A stretch of 64,000 nucleotides of DNA from Streptomyces minutiscleroticus (GCF_014650875.1 NZ_BMVU01000039.1:1-64000); one strand, 5' to 3'. Shown: positions 34,208 to 41,743, counted from the stretch's first letter. Numbers and translations are program-made. Notes: a model not told the origin generated them from the sequence alone.

Positions 34208-35979
34208 CGGTCACCGGCATACGTCTGCACGCCCCCGCCCCCGGCTGGTCCCTGGACGCCGACGTCGTGGTGGTGGGCTCCGGGGTCGCCGGGCTCACCG
34301 CCGCGCTGCGCTGCGACGCCGCGGGCCTGCGCACGGTCGTCGTCACCAAGGCCCGCCTGGACGACGGCTCCACCCGCTGGGCGCAGGGCGGCATCGCCGC
34401 GGCCCTGGGCGAGGGCGACACCCCCGAGCAGCACCTGGACGACACCCTGGTGGCCGGCGCGGGCCTGTGCGACGAGGAGGCCGTGCGCATCCTGGTCACC
34501 GAGGGCCCGGACGCCGTACGCCGTCTGATCGACACCGGCGCGCACTTCGACACCGACGAGGCGGGCGGCATCCAGCTCACCCGGGAGGGCGGCCACCACC
34601 GCCGCCGCATCGCGCACGCGGGCGGCGACGCCACGGGCGCGGAGATCTCCCGCGCCCTGGTCGACGCGGTCCGCGCGCGCGGTCTCCGTACCGTGGAGAA
34701 CGCGCTGGTCCTGGACCTGCTGACGGACGCCGACGGCCGCGCCGCGGGCGTCAGCCTGCACGTCATGGGAGAGGGCCAGCACGACGGCGTGGGCGCCGTC
34801 CACGCGCCCGCCGTGGTCCTCGCCACCGGCGGCATGGGCCAGGTCTTCTCGGCGACCACCAACCCGTCGGTGTCCACCGGCGACGGCGTCGCGCTCGCGC
34901 TGCGCGCCGGGGCCGAGGTCAGCGATCTGGAGTTCGTGCAGTTCCACCCGACCGTGCTGTTCCTGGGCGCGGACGCCGAGGGCCAGCAGCCGCTGGTCTC
35001 GGAGGCCGTACGCGGTGAGGGCGCCCACCTGGTGGACGCCGACGGCGTGCGCTTCATGGCGGGGCAGCACGAGCTGGCCGAGCTGGCGCCGCGCGACATC
35101 GTCGCCAAGGGCATCATGCGCCGGATGCAGGAGCAGGGCGCCGAGCACATGTACCTGGACGCCCGGCACTTCGGCGCCGAGATGTGGGAGCACCGCTTCC
35201 CGACGATCCTCGCCGCCTGCCGCGCCCACGGCATCGACCCGGTCACCGACCCGGTCCCGGTCGCCCCGGCCGCCCACTACGCCTCCGGCGGCGTGCGCAC
35301 GGACCACCACGGCCGCACCACGGTGCCGGGCCTCTACGCGTGCGGCGAGGTCGCCTGCACGGGCGTGCACGGCGCCAACCGGCTCGCCTCCAACAGCCTC
35401 CTCGAAGGCCTCGTCTACGCCGAGCGCATCGCCGCCGACATCGCGGCCCGGCACGCGGACGACGGCCTGCACGCGCGCGTGCCCGCGCCCGTGGCCCCCG
35501 CGCAGAAGCCCGCGCACCCGCTGCTCGCCCCGGAGGCCCGCCTCGCGATCCAGCGGACCATGACCGAGGGCGCGGGCGTGCTGCGCTCCGCCGCGTCCCT
35601 GGAGAAGGCCGCCGAGCGCCTGGACCGGCTGCACGCCGAGGCGCGCGACGCCCTCGCCGAGCACGGCAAGACGGCCGAGCCCGGCGTCGACGCCTGGGAG
35701 GCCACCAACCTCCTGTGCGTGGCGCGCGTCCTGGTCGCCGCCGCCCGGCTGCGCGAGGAGACCCGCGGCTGCCACTGGCGCGAGGACCACGCCGACCGCG
35801 ACGACGCCGGCTGGCGCCGCCACGTCGTCGTACGGCTGAATCCCGACCGGACCCTCGCCGTGCGCACCACCGACACAGCAGACTTCCCCCCGACCGTCCT
35901 CCGGGCCCCGGGCACCGACCGCGCGGGGGAGACCCCCGTACGGCGGCCGGAGCCCCGGCCCCGTCCCCAGGAGCAGTGA
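34204..35979 (+). CDS. nadB: L-aspartate oxidase
   Basis: FAD enzyme that oxidises L-aspartate to iminoaspartate, the first step of NAD synthesis from aspartate. The FAD dinucleotide motif DVVVVGSGVAGLTAALR (~20-36), TRWAQGGIAAALG, GREGGHHRRRIAH-type substrate region, LEFVQFHPT and the C-terminal GANRLASNSLLEGLVYAERI are all present. 591 residues, with a Pro/Arg-rich C-terminal tail of ~40 residues that is not conserved. GTG 34204 overlaps the panC stop by 4 bp. NadA, which would use iminoaspartate, is not in this window. Confidence 0.96.
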   Translation: MTVTGIRLHAPAPGWSLDADVVVVGSGVAGLTAALRCDAAGLRTVVVTKARLDDGSTRWAQGGIAAALGEGDTPEQHLDDTLVAGAGLCDEEAVRILVTEGPDAVRRLIDTGAHFDTDEAGGIQLTREGGHHRRRIAHAGGDATGAEISRALVDAVRARGLRTVENALVLDLLTDADGRAAGVSLHVMGEGQHDGVGAVHAPAVVLATGGMGQVFSATTNPSVSTGDGVALALRAGAEVSDLEFVQFHPTVLFLGADAEGQQPLVSEAVRGEGAHLVDADGVRFMAGQHELAELAPRDIVAKGIMRRMQEQGAEHMYLDARHFGAEMWEHRFPTILAACRAHGIDPVTDPVPVAPAAHYASGGVRTDHHGRTTVPGLYACGEVACTGVHGANRLASNSLLEGLVYAERIAADIAARHADDGLHARVPAPVAPAQKPAHPLLAPEARLAIQRTMTEGAGVLRSAASLEKAAERLDRLHAEARDALAEHGKTAEPGVDAWEATNLLCVARVLVAAARLREETRGCHWREDHADRDDAGWRRHVVVRLNPDRTLAVRTTDTADFPPTVLRAPGTDRAGETPVRRPEPRPRPQEQ

Positions 35980-36965
35980 CAGAAGTGACCACCCCCGACC
36001 TTCCCCTCGTGAGCGGCGGCTGCGGCGACGGCTGCGGCTGCGGTGCCGAGGGCGAGTACGAACCGGACGCCGTGGAGTGCGGCCTCGACCCCGCGCTGGC
36101 CCAGCTCCTCGCCGACGCCGGCCTCGACCCCGTGGAGGTCGAGGACATCGCCCACCTGGCCATCGACGAGGACCTCGACCACGGGGTGGACGTCACGACG
36201 GTCGCCACCATCCCCGAGGCGTCGGTCTCCACCGGTGACTTCACCGCCCGCGAGGCCGGCGTCGTGGCCGGGCTGCGGGTCGCCGAGGCGGTGCTCTCGG
36301 TGGTGTGCACCGACGAGTTCGAGGTGGAGCGGCACGTCGACGACGGCGACCGCGTCGAGGCCGGGCAGAAGCTCCTCAGCGTCACCACCCGCACCCGCGA
36401 CCTGCTCACCGCCGAGCGCAGCGCGCTGAACCTGCTGTGCCGCCTGTCCGGCGTCGCCACCGCCACGCGCGCGTGGGCGGACGCCCTGGAGGGCACGAAG
36501 GCGAAGGTCCGCGACACCCGCAAGACCACGCCCGGACTGCGCTCCCTGGAGAAGTTCGCGGTGCGCTGCGGCGGCGGCGTCAACCACCGCATGTCCCTCT
36601 CGGACGCGGCCCTGGTCAAGGACAACCACGTGGTCGCCGCGGGCGGCGTCACCCAGGCCTTCGCGGCCGTCCGGGAGACCTTCCCGGAGGTGCCCATCGA
36701 GGTCGAGGTGGACACCCTGCACCAGCTGCGCGAGGTCGTCGACGCGGGCGCCGACCTGATCCTGCTGGACAACTTCACGCCCGGCGAGTGCGAGGAGGCC
36801 GTGGCCCTGGTCGGCGGCCGCGCGCTCCTGGAGGCATCGGGCCGCCTGACGCTGGAGAACGCCGGGGCGTACGCGCGGACGGGCGTCGACTTCCTCGCGG
36901 TGGGCGCCCTGACGCACTCCTCGCCGATCCTGGACATCGGCCTCGACCTGCGTGAGGCGGAGTAG
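35976..36965 (+). CDS. nadC: Nicotinate-nucleotide pyrophosphorylase (carboxylating)
   Basis: Converts quinolinate and PRPP to nicotinate mononucleotide and CO2. The QPRTase core starts at ~36 (CGLDPALAQLLADAGLDPVEVEDIAHLAIDEDL); ERSALNLLCRLSGVAT, RDTRKTTPGLRSLEKFAV and GGGVNHRMSLSDAALVKDNH are the signature segments. 329 residues; the N-terminal ~35 residues are an extension with CGDGCGC (Cys16, 20, 22) and Cys35, not part of the canonical fold. Start GTG 35976 overlaps the nadB stop (GTGA); GTG 35985 is an alternative 9 bp on. CAGGAG lies just upstream of both. Confidence 0.95.
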   Translation: MTEVTTPDLPLVSGGCGDGCGCGAEGEYEPDAVECGLDPALAQLLADAGLDPVEVEDIAHLAIDEDLDHGVDVTTVATIPEASVSTGDFTAREAGVVAGLRVAEAVLSVVCTDEFEVERHVDDGDRVEAGQKLLSVTTRTRDLLTAERSALNLLCRLSGVATATRAWADALEGTKAKVRDTRKTTPGLRSLEKFAVRCGGGVNHRMSLSDAALVKDNHVVAAGGVTQAFAAVRETFPEVPIEVEVDTLHQLREVVDAGADLILLDNFTPGECEEAVALVGGRALLEASGRLTLENAGAYARTGVDFLAVGALTHSSPILDIGLDLREAE

Positions 36966-36967
36966 TC

Positions 36968-37765
36968 GTGCTGCTCACGATCGACGTGGGGAACACCCAC
37001 ACGGTCCTCGGCCTCTTCGACGGCGAGGACATCGTCGAGCACTGGCGCATCTCCACGGACGCCCGCCGCACCGCCGACGAGCTGGCCGTGCTGCTCCAGG
37101 GCCTGATGGGCATGCACCCGCTGCTCGGCGAGGAGCTGGGCGACGGCATCGACGGCATCGCGATCTGCTCGACCGTCCCCTCGGTCCTGCACGAGCTGCG
37201 CGAGGTCACCCGCAGGTACTACGGCGACGTGCCCGCCGTGCTCGTCGAGCCGGGCATCAAGACGGGCGTGCCGATCCTGATGGACAACCCCAAGGAGGTC
37301 GGCGCCGACCGCATCATCAACGCGGTCGCGGCCGTCGAGCTGTACGGCGGCCCGGCCATCGTCGTCGACTTCGGCACGGCGACGACGTTCGACGCGGTCT
37401 CCGCGCGCGGGGAGTACACCGGCGGCGTCATCGCCCCGGGCATCGAGATCTCCGTCGAGGCCCTCGGGGTGCGCGGCGCCCAGCTGCGCAAGATCGAGCT
37501 GGCCCGCCCGCGTGCGGTGATCGGCAAGAACACCGTGGAGGCCATGCAGGCGGGCATCGTCTACGGCTTCGCGGGCCAGGTCGACGGCGTGGTCAACCGC
37601 ATGGCCCGCGAGCTGGCCGACGACCCCGACGACGTCACGGTCATCGCCACCGGCGGCCTCGCCCCCATGGTCCTCGGCGAGGCGTCCGTGATCGACGAGC
37701 ACGAGCCCTGGCTGACCCTGATCGGCCTGCGGCTGGTCTACGAGCGGAACGTGTCGCGCAGCTGA
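36968..37765 (+). CDS. coaX: Type III pantothenate kinase
   Basis: Phosphorylates pantothenate in the first step of coenzyme A synthesis; the CoaX type is not feedback-inhibited by CoA and needs a monovalent cation. The ASKHA-fold motifs are MLLTIDVGNTHTVLGLFDG (phosphate 1), GADRIINAVAA, VVDFGTATTFDAV (phosphate 2) and TGGVIAPGIEIS. 265 residues, standard. GTG 36968 is 2 bp after the nadC stop, so it is the last gene of the panC-nadB-nadC-coaX cofactor operon, giving coordinated supply of NAD and CoA. Confidence 0.96.
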   Translation: MLLTIDVGNTHTVLGLFDGEDIVEHWRISTDARRTADELAVLLQGLMGMHPLLGEELGDGIDGIAICSTVPSVLHELREVTRRYYGDVPAVLVEPGIKTGVPILMDNPKEVGADRIINAVAAVELYGGPAIVVDFGTATTFDAVSARGEYTGGVIAPGIEISVEALGVRGAQLRKIELARPRAVIGKNTVEAMQAGIVYGFAGQVDGVVNRMARELADDPDDVTVIATGGLAPMVLGEASVIDEHEPWLTLIGLRLVYERNVSRS

Positions 37766-37874
37766 GCCGCGCCGCCCCGGCCGGGCCCGGTCCGCGGGGA
37801 CGGGGATCCGCGCGGGACGGCCCGGGGCGCCTCGCACCGCCGTCCGTACGAGGGCTGCGGTCTCCGCGCGGGGA

Positions 37875-37908
37875 CCGCGGGCGCCCGTACGGGTGGCGCC
37901 GCCCGCGG
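37875..37908 (+). terminator. Terminator of the panC-coaX operon
   Basis: CCGCGGGCG (37875-37883) pairs with CGCCCGCGG (37900-37908); the 16-nt loop contains a smaller CCCGTACGGG palindrome. It lies 110 bp after coaX. Confidence 0.55.
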
Positions 37909-37990
37909 GCAGGGGGCCGCACGAGTGGCATACCGACGCCATATGACCGTCCTGAGTGGATTTTGTCGGATTAGCTCGTATCGTCACCGC

Positions 37991-38626
37991 ATGCCCACGC
38001 CTTACGGATCCCGTGGCGGCATGGCGTTCGGCGCACAGGAGATTCGTGTGCTCCGCCGTGCCCTCGCCCTCGCCCTTCGCTCCGGCACCTCCTCCTCCGA
38101 GGACGTCCGGGACTGTCTGCGGCTCGCCGAGGCCGTCGACGAGGCGACCCGGGAGGCCGCCCGGCTGCGCGCCTTCCTGGTCGCCGACCTGACCCGCTAC
38201 CGGGCCGCCCTGCCCGGCACGGCGGCCGGGTACCTGGCGCTCCTGCGGGAGGCCCTCGGCGCCGGGTACCAGCCGGGCGTCGACGACCTCGCCGCGCTGC
38301 GGGCGCTGCGCGGCAACCCCGCGGCGGCGGCCCTCCTGGAGCGCTGCCGCTCCCTGACCGAGGAGGACGTCCGCACCAGGCTCGCCCGCGCCCTGCCCGC
38401 GGCCTCCCGGGCCCGCCTGACGGCCCTCCCCGGCGGCCTGGGCGCCGCGCGCCCCGGTGACAAGCCCGGCGGGCCCGCCGCTGACCCCGCGGCCGACCCG
38501 GCCCCCACGCGCGAGCCGCGCCCCGTGCGCCTGCCCCGGCCCGTCCCGACCCCGGGCGAGGTCTTCCCGCCCCGCAGGCCGGTCCGGCCCCCGTCGGACC
38601 GCACGCGCCGCCGGGTGGCGGGCTAG
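37991..38626 (+). CDS. Conserved Streptomyces protein of unknown function
   Basis: 211 residues, soluble. Residues ~11-165 are helical and rich in Ala, Leu, Arg (VLRRALALALR, EDVRDCLRLAEAVDEATREAARLRAFLVADLTRYRAALPGTAAGYL), and the last ~50 are Pro/Arg-rich and end PTPGEVFPPRRP. I recognise no domain; a tandem helical-repeat adaptor is one guess. Leaderless: TATCGT (37979-37984) ends 6 nt before ATG 37991. Its TAG stop codon is part of the CTAG flanking the inverted-repeat element just downstream, so the original 3' end may have been altered by that insertion. Confidence 0.75.
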   Translation: MPTPYGSRGGMAFGAQEIRVLRRALALALRSGTSSSEDVRDCLRLAEAVDEATREAARLRAFLVADLTRYRAALPGTAAGYLALLREALGAGYQPGVDDLAALRALRGNPAAAALLERCRSLTEEDVRTRLARALPAASRARLTALPGGLGAARPGDKPGGPAADPAADPAPTREPRPVRLPRPVPTPGEVFPPRRPVRPPSDRTRRRVAG

Positions 38627-38817
38627 TGCCGTGACCGGAAAGGTCTGCCGTGGGCTCGCGGCGTCCGGTGCGTCGCGAGGCGGAGGACCACCCTCGTACC
38701 GGGCGTACCCGGGTGGCTCCGACAGCGCGGCGTGGGGTCCCCCCCCTGCTCGAAGAGCCAGAGGGAGTGCCGTGCCGGGCGTCGTGAGCCGGTGAACCCT
38801 TCCGGTCACGGCACTAG
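38623..38817. mobile_element. 187-bp MITE-like element with terminal inverted repeats and CTAG flanks
   Basis: TGCCGTGACCGGAAAGG (38627-38643) is matched in inverted orientation at 38797-38813 with one mismatch. Both ends are flanked by CTAG (38623-38626 and 38814-38817), which fits a 4-bp target duplication of the YTAR type used by IS5-like elements, although CTAG is itself palindromic. The interior has no open frame but folds: CCACCC...GGGTGG around GTAC/GTAC (about 38690-38718). It looks like a non-autonomous element; the left CTAG contains the stop codon of the upstream gene. Confidence 0.65.
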
Positions 38818-38892
38818 AGCCTGTCGCCGCCCCGGCCCGCGTGTCGCGGGCCCGGCGGCGGCGTCCGCGCGCCGTCTGGCTACTCTGGAGGC

Positions 38893-39072
38893 ATGGACTA
38901 CGTCTCCGCGCTCCTGCCCCCGGTCGTGATGGCCGCGCTCTTCACCGGCGTCATCGTGACGATCGTGAAGACCCAGGGCGGGGCGAACAAGGCCAAGGAG
39001 GACGCGGCCGTCGACGCCGCCGTCGCACACGCCGAGAGCGCCCGCCGGGCGCAGGGCGACGCCGGCGCCTGA
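38893..39072 (+). CDS. Small single-span membrane protein
   Basis: 59 residues. An N-terminal hydrophobic helix (about residues 5-26, starting MDYVSALLPPVVMAALFTG) is followed by a charged Ala-rich helix (KAKEDAAVDAAVAHAESARRAQGD). Small proteins of this type are conserved in Streptomyces at this place, but the function is unknown. GGAGG lies 1-2 nt upstream of ATG 38893, too close to be ideal, and a TACTCT hexamer (38880-38885) lies 7 nt upstream, so translation may be leaderless. A strong terminator follows directly, supporting a real transcription unit. Confidence 0.75.
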   Translation: MDYVSALLPPVVMAALFTGVIVTIVKTQGGANKAKEDAAVDAAVAHAESARRAQGDAGA

Positions 39073-39098
39073 GCCCCGCCCGCGCCCGGCACCCTCAG

Positions 39099-39138
39099 GG
39101 GCGTACGACTCCACGTATTCGAGTCGTACGCCCTTTTT
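39099..39138 (+). terminator. Strong intrinsic terminator with U-tract
   Basis: 13-bp perfect stem (39099-39111 with 39121-39133) with a 9-nt loop, followed by TTTTT (39134-39138). It is the most canonical rho-independent terminator of the window and closes the small membrane protein gene. Confidence 0.92.
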
Positions 39139-39165
39139 GTTTACATCGGCGCGGTAAGCCGTGTA

Positions 39166-39198
39166 CGTCGCATCTTTCGGGACTTGCGACGGTATCGT
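39166..39198 (+). promoter_or_regulatory. Probable promoter and autoregulatory operator of the BlaI-type gene
   Basis: CGTCGCA (39166-39172) and TGCGACG (39185-39191) form a perfect 7-bp dyad with a 12-bp spacer, immediately before the -10 hexamer TATCGT (39193-39198). The start GTG 39207 is 8 nt after the -10, so the transcript is probably leaderless and the dyad would cover the -35/spacer region, as expected for a self-repressing BlaI-like regulator. Confidence 0.6.
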
Positions 39199-39206
39199 GT
39201 TGAGTT

Positions 39207-39722
39207 GTGCCTCGCCCCCTGGGAGAACTCGAAGACGCGGTCATGACGCGGGTGTGGAAGTGGAACCGCCCGGTGACCGTTCGGGAAGTCCTCGAAGACC
39301 TTCAACAGGAACGCTCCATCGCGTACACCACCGTGATGACCGTTCTGGACAATCTTCACCAGAAGGGCTGGGTGCGCCGTGAGGCGGAAGGGCGGGCCTA
39401 TCGATATGAGGCGGTCTCCACACGTGCGGCCTACGCGGCCGCACTGATGAACGACGCGTGGTCCCACAGTGACAACGCGGCCGCCGCTCTCGTCGCCTTC
39501 TTCGGGATGATGTCACCGGAACAGCGGGAAGCGCTGCATGATGCCGTTCGCGTCGTCCGAGTACCGGAAACCGCCGGGAGCGAGAACCGCGCGGAGGAGA
39601 ACCGCACACAGGAGAACCGCGCGGATGAGAACGGCGACGAGAAGCCCGCGTACGAGAACCGCCGGGACGAGAACGGTGCGCACGAGAACCCCGCCGCCTC
39701 GCCGGACGGCGCCGGGCGATAG
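39207..39722 (+). CDS. BlaI/MecI/CopY-family transcriptional repressor
   Basis: 171 residues. The winged helix (~1-75) has the family pattern LGELEDAVMTRVWKWNRPVTVREVLEDLQQERSIAYTTVMTVLDNLHQKGWVRREAEGRAYRYEA, followed by a dimerisation helix region (~80-115). BlaI/MecI repress beta-lactam resistance or copper genes and are usually inactivated by a BlaR1 protease; no BlaR1/M56 gene lies nearby, so the signal is unknown. The C-terminal ~55 residues are a low-complexity tail with ENR-type repeats (ENRAEENRTQENRADEN), absent from classical BlaI. GTG 39207 lacks a Shine-Dalgarno. Confidence 0.9.
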   Translation: MPRPLGELEDAVMTRVWKWNRPVTVREVLEDLQQERSIAYTTVMTVLDNLHQKGWVRREAEGRAYRYEAVSTRAAYAAALMNDAWSHSDNAAAALVAFFGMMSPEQREALHDAVRVVRVPETAGSENRAEENRTQENRADENGDEKPAYENRRDENGAHENPAASPDGAGR

Positions 39723-39732
39723 CGTCCGAGTC

Positions 39733-40281
39733 ATGCCAGCAGAGCACCCCGAAGTCACCGAAGACGCCGCTAAAGCAATCACCGTCCGCCGGGCCAGGAC
39801 CGGCGATGTCCCGGCGGTACGCCGCCTCCTTGACGCCTACGTCCGCGGCGGCATCCTGCTCGACAAAGCGACGGTGACGCTTTACGAGGACATCCAGGAG
39901 TTCTGGGTCGCGGAACAGGGTGCGGGCGCGGAGGCGCGGGTCGTGGGCTGCGGCGCGCTGCACGTCATGTGGGAGGACCTCGCGGAAGTGCGCACTCTCG
40001 CGGTGGACCGCGGGCTCAAGGGCGCCGGCGTCGGTCACCGCTTGCTGGAGAAGTTGCTGGAGACCGCCCGCTGGCTCGGCGTTCGCCGGGTTTTCTGCCT
40101 CACCTTCGAAGTCGACTTCTTCGCGAAGCACGGCTTCGTGGAGATCGGGGAGACGCCCGTCGACACCGATGTCTACGAGGAGCTGCTGCGTTCCTATGAC
40201 GAGGGTGTCGCGGAGTTCCTGGGTCTCGAACGAGTGAAACCGAACACCTTGGGCAACAGCCGGATGCTTCTGCATCTGTGA
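39733..40281 (+). CDS. argA: Amino-acid N-acetyltransferase (GNAT, short NAGS/ArgA type)
   Basis: 182 residues. The GNAT fold starts ITVRRARTGDVPAVRRLLDAYV, with the acetyl-CoA loop VDRGLKGAGVGHRLLEKLLETA and the following FCLTFEVDFFAKHGFVEIGE, a pattern typical of the short N-acetylglutamate synthases of actinobacteria that catalyse the first step of arginine synthesis. A general GNAT role cannot be excluded. Leaderless: TAGCGT (39720-39725) ends 7 nt before ATG 39733 and overlaps the TAG stop codon of the BlaI-type gene, so the two neighbours are independently transcribed despite being 10 bp apart. Confidence 0.82.
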   Translation: MPAEHPEVTEDAAKAITVRRARTGDVPAVRRLLDAYVRGGILLDKATVTLYEDIQEFWVAEQGAGAEARVVGCGALHVMWEDLAEVRTLAVDRGLKGAGVGHRLLEKLLETARWLGVRRVFCLTFEVDFFAKHGFVEIGETPVDTDVYEELLRSYDEGVAEFLGLERVKPNTLGNSRMLLHL

Positions 40282-40410
40282 TCGCCGTCGGCTAAAACCC
40301 CGGCGCGGCATGCCCGCGGTCCCTATGTCCGAAACGCGCACGTTTCCGGACCACCCGCATCGGTAGGTCTCTCCCAGGGGTTTGTGTTTTTCCAGCAAAA
40401 GCGGTTTGCT

Positions 40411-40439
40411 TTCCGACGTACTGCAGTACTGCATATAAC
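40411..40439 (+). promoter_or_regulatory. lsr2 promoter with 8-bp direct repeat and palindrome
   Basis: In an A/T-rich patch unusual for this region, TTCCGA (40411-40416) and TATAAC (40434-40439) are separated by 17 bp and could be -35 and -10. The spacer contains GTACTGCA twice in tandem (40418-40425, 40426-40433), and GTACTGCAGTAC (40418-40429) is a perfect 12-bp palindrome, so it may be an operator for autoregulation. Confidence 0.55.
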
Positions 40440-40507
40440 AGGGGACGTGAAACAGCGGCAGCCGTCGCGGACCCCCGGCCCTGAAGATATCGATGAAAGG
40501 AAATCCG

Positions 40508-40846
40508 GTGGCACAGAAGGTTCAGGTCCTTCTTGTCGACGACCTCGACGGCGGCGAGGCGGACGAGACCGTGACGTTCGCGCTGGACGGCAAGACGTAC
40601 GAGATCGACCTCACGACCGCCAACGCCGACAAGCTCCGCGGTCTGCTCGACCCGTACGTCAAGGGCGGCCGGCGCACCGGGGGCCGTGCCTCGGGCGGAC
40701 GCGGCAAGACCCGCGCGGCCTCGGGCGGCGGCGGCCAGGACACCGCGCAGATCCGCGCCTGGGCGAAGGAGAACGGCTACGAGGTCAACGACCGCGGCCG
40801 CGTCCCCGCCTCGATCCGCGAGGCCTACGAGAAGGCCAACGGCTGA
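40508..40846 (+). CDS. lsr2: Lsr2-family nucleoid-associated silencer
   Basis: 112-residue dimeric, oligomerising DNA-binding protein that coats AT-rich DNA and silences horizontally acquired and specialised-metabolite genes. The N-terminal beta-sheet dimerisation domain (VQVLLVDDLDGGEADETVTFALDGKTYEIDLT) is followed by a Gly/Arg linker (~55-77) and the C-terminal minor-groove domain with the hook RGR (IRAWAKENGYEVNDRGRVPASIREAYEKA). GTG 40508 is set by AAAGGA 6 nt upstream. It overlaps the convergent next gene by 22 bp at the 3' end (40825-40846). Confidence 0.96.
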   Translation: MAQKVQVLLVDDLDGGEADETVTFALDGKTYEIDLTTANADKLRGLLDPYVKGGRRTGGRASGGRGKTRAASGGGGQDTAQIRAWAKENGYEVNDRGRVPASIREAYEKANG

Positions 40847-41517
40847 GCGCTCGCCCGCCGCAGCCGGATGCGGTGGCACTCCGTCGCCACCGTGTCCACG
40901 AGCCGTACGAGATCGGGGGCGCCCCCACCGCCCCCGCCGAGGGCCGACAGCGTCGGCAGTGACGGCTCCACCGCACAGCCCGGTTCCGGGGGTCGCAGCC
41001 ACACGGCGGCCCCCTGCGGACCGCCGGCGGCCGCGAGCCCGTCGACCGGAGCCCCGTGGGGCACCGGAGGCCCGGCGGCGCCCGCACGGCCCTCCCGCCC
41101 GGCACCCGGCCCGCCCGTGACGCCCCGCGCCGACGGCGTCCACGGCGGCCCGCCCGGCGGCACGGGCGCCTCGATGCGCCCGCCCGGGCCCAGGACCCGC
41201 AGGTCCAGCGCGAGCGTCCCCCACTCCAGCCAGTCGAGCAGGCCCGGCAGTTCGTCCGCGCTGCCCGCGGCGACGAGGAACTGCGTCCGGCCGCCCCGCA
41301 CCGCCACCGGCGAGCCCGGCAGCAGGTGCCGCAGCGCGGCCCGCCCCGCCTCCTCCGGCACGTCCAGCACGTCGAAGCGCACGCCGGTCTCCAGCACCGG
41401 CGGCGGGCCGGGCGCGGTCGTCCAGCCCAGCCCGTCCTCGTACCACCGCCGCAGCCACCCGTCCGGGTCCTGCGGGCGGCGCGGGGCGGGGATCGGCGGC
41501 GGGATCGCTGCGGTCAT
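40825..41517 (-). CDS. Conserved Streptomyces protein of unknown function upstream of clpC
   Basis: 230 residues. It starts with a Pro-rich segment, then WLRRWYEDGLGWTTAPGPPPVLETGVRFDVLDVPEEAGRAALRHL, a pattern recalling the N-terminus of bifunctional primase/polymerase (prim-pol) domains but without the catalytic part. The middle is Gly/Pro-rich and variable, and the end (PDLVRLVDTVATECHRIRLRRA) is conserved-looking. It is convergent with lsr2, with a 22-bp overlap of coding ends, and divergent from clpC across 431 bp. Function unknown; a non-catalytic prim-pol-like domain is a guess. Confidence 0.75.
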   Translation of the reverse strand: MTAAIPPPIPAPRRPQDPDGWLRRWYEDGLGWTTAPGPPPVLETGVRFDVLDVPEEAGRAALRHLLPGSPVAVRGGRTQFLVAAGSADELPGLLDWLEWGTLALDLRVLGPGGRIEAPVPPGGPPWTPSARGVTGGPGAGREGRAGAAGPPVPHGAPVDGLAAAGGPQGAAVWLRPPEPGCAVEPSLPTLSALGGGGGGAPDLVRLVDTVATECHRIRLRRASAQPLAFS

Positions 41518-41623
41518 GTCAGGAGCAACCGCCCGGAGCACCCCTGGGTTACGCTGAGTCGCTGTCCGTGCGCACAGCGTGCGGAACGGGGGTGCGCTCA
41601 GAGGCGGTAGCCGGCGCAAGGAT

Positions 41624-41637
41624 GTTCGCCCGTAGCG
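41624..41637 (+). promoter_or_regulatory. ClgR-like box 1 upstream of clpC
   Basis: GTTCGCCCGTAGCG fits the pattern GTTCGC-Y-NNN-R-GCG of ClgR, the activator of clp and lon genes known in Streptomyces and Corynebacterium. It lies 311 bp before the clpC start, in the 431-bp intergenic region 41518-41948. Confidence 0.6.
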
Positions 41638-41729
41638 GAGGGAACCGGCGCTCCCGGCATGGAGTGTCAGTCGCTGCGGGTAAGACATGCCTAGTGGGAG
41701 AGGCGACACTTCGGGCCCGGGCATCTCAC

Positions 41730-41743
41730 GTTCGCCATCGGCG
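41730..41743 (+). promoter_or_regulatory. ClgR-like box 2 upstream of clpC
   Basis: GTTCGCCATCGGCG fits the same pattern and lies 106 bp after box 1 on the same strand, 205 bp before clpC. About ten helical turns separate the two boxes. The rest of the leader is moderately A/T-rich; no certain -10/-35 pair was identified. Confidence 0.6.
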
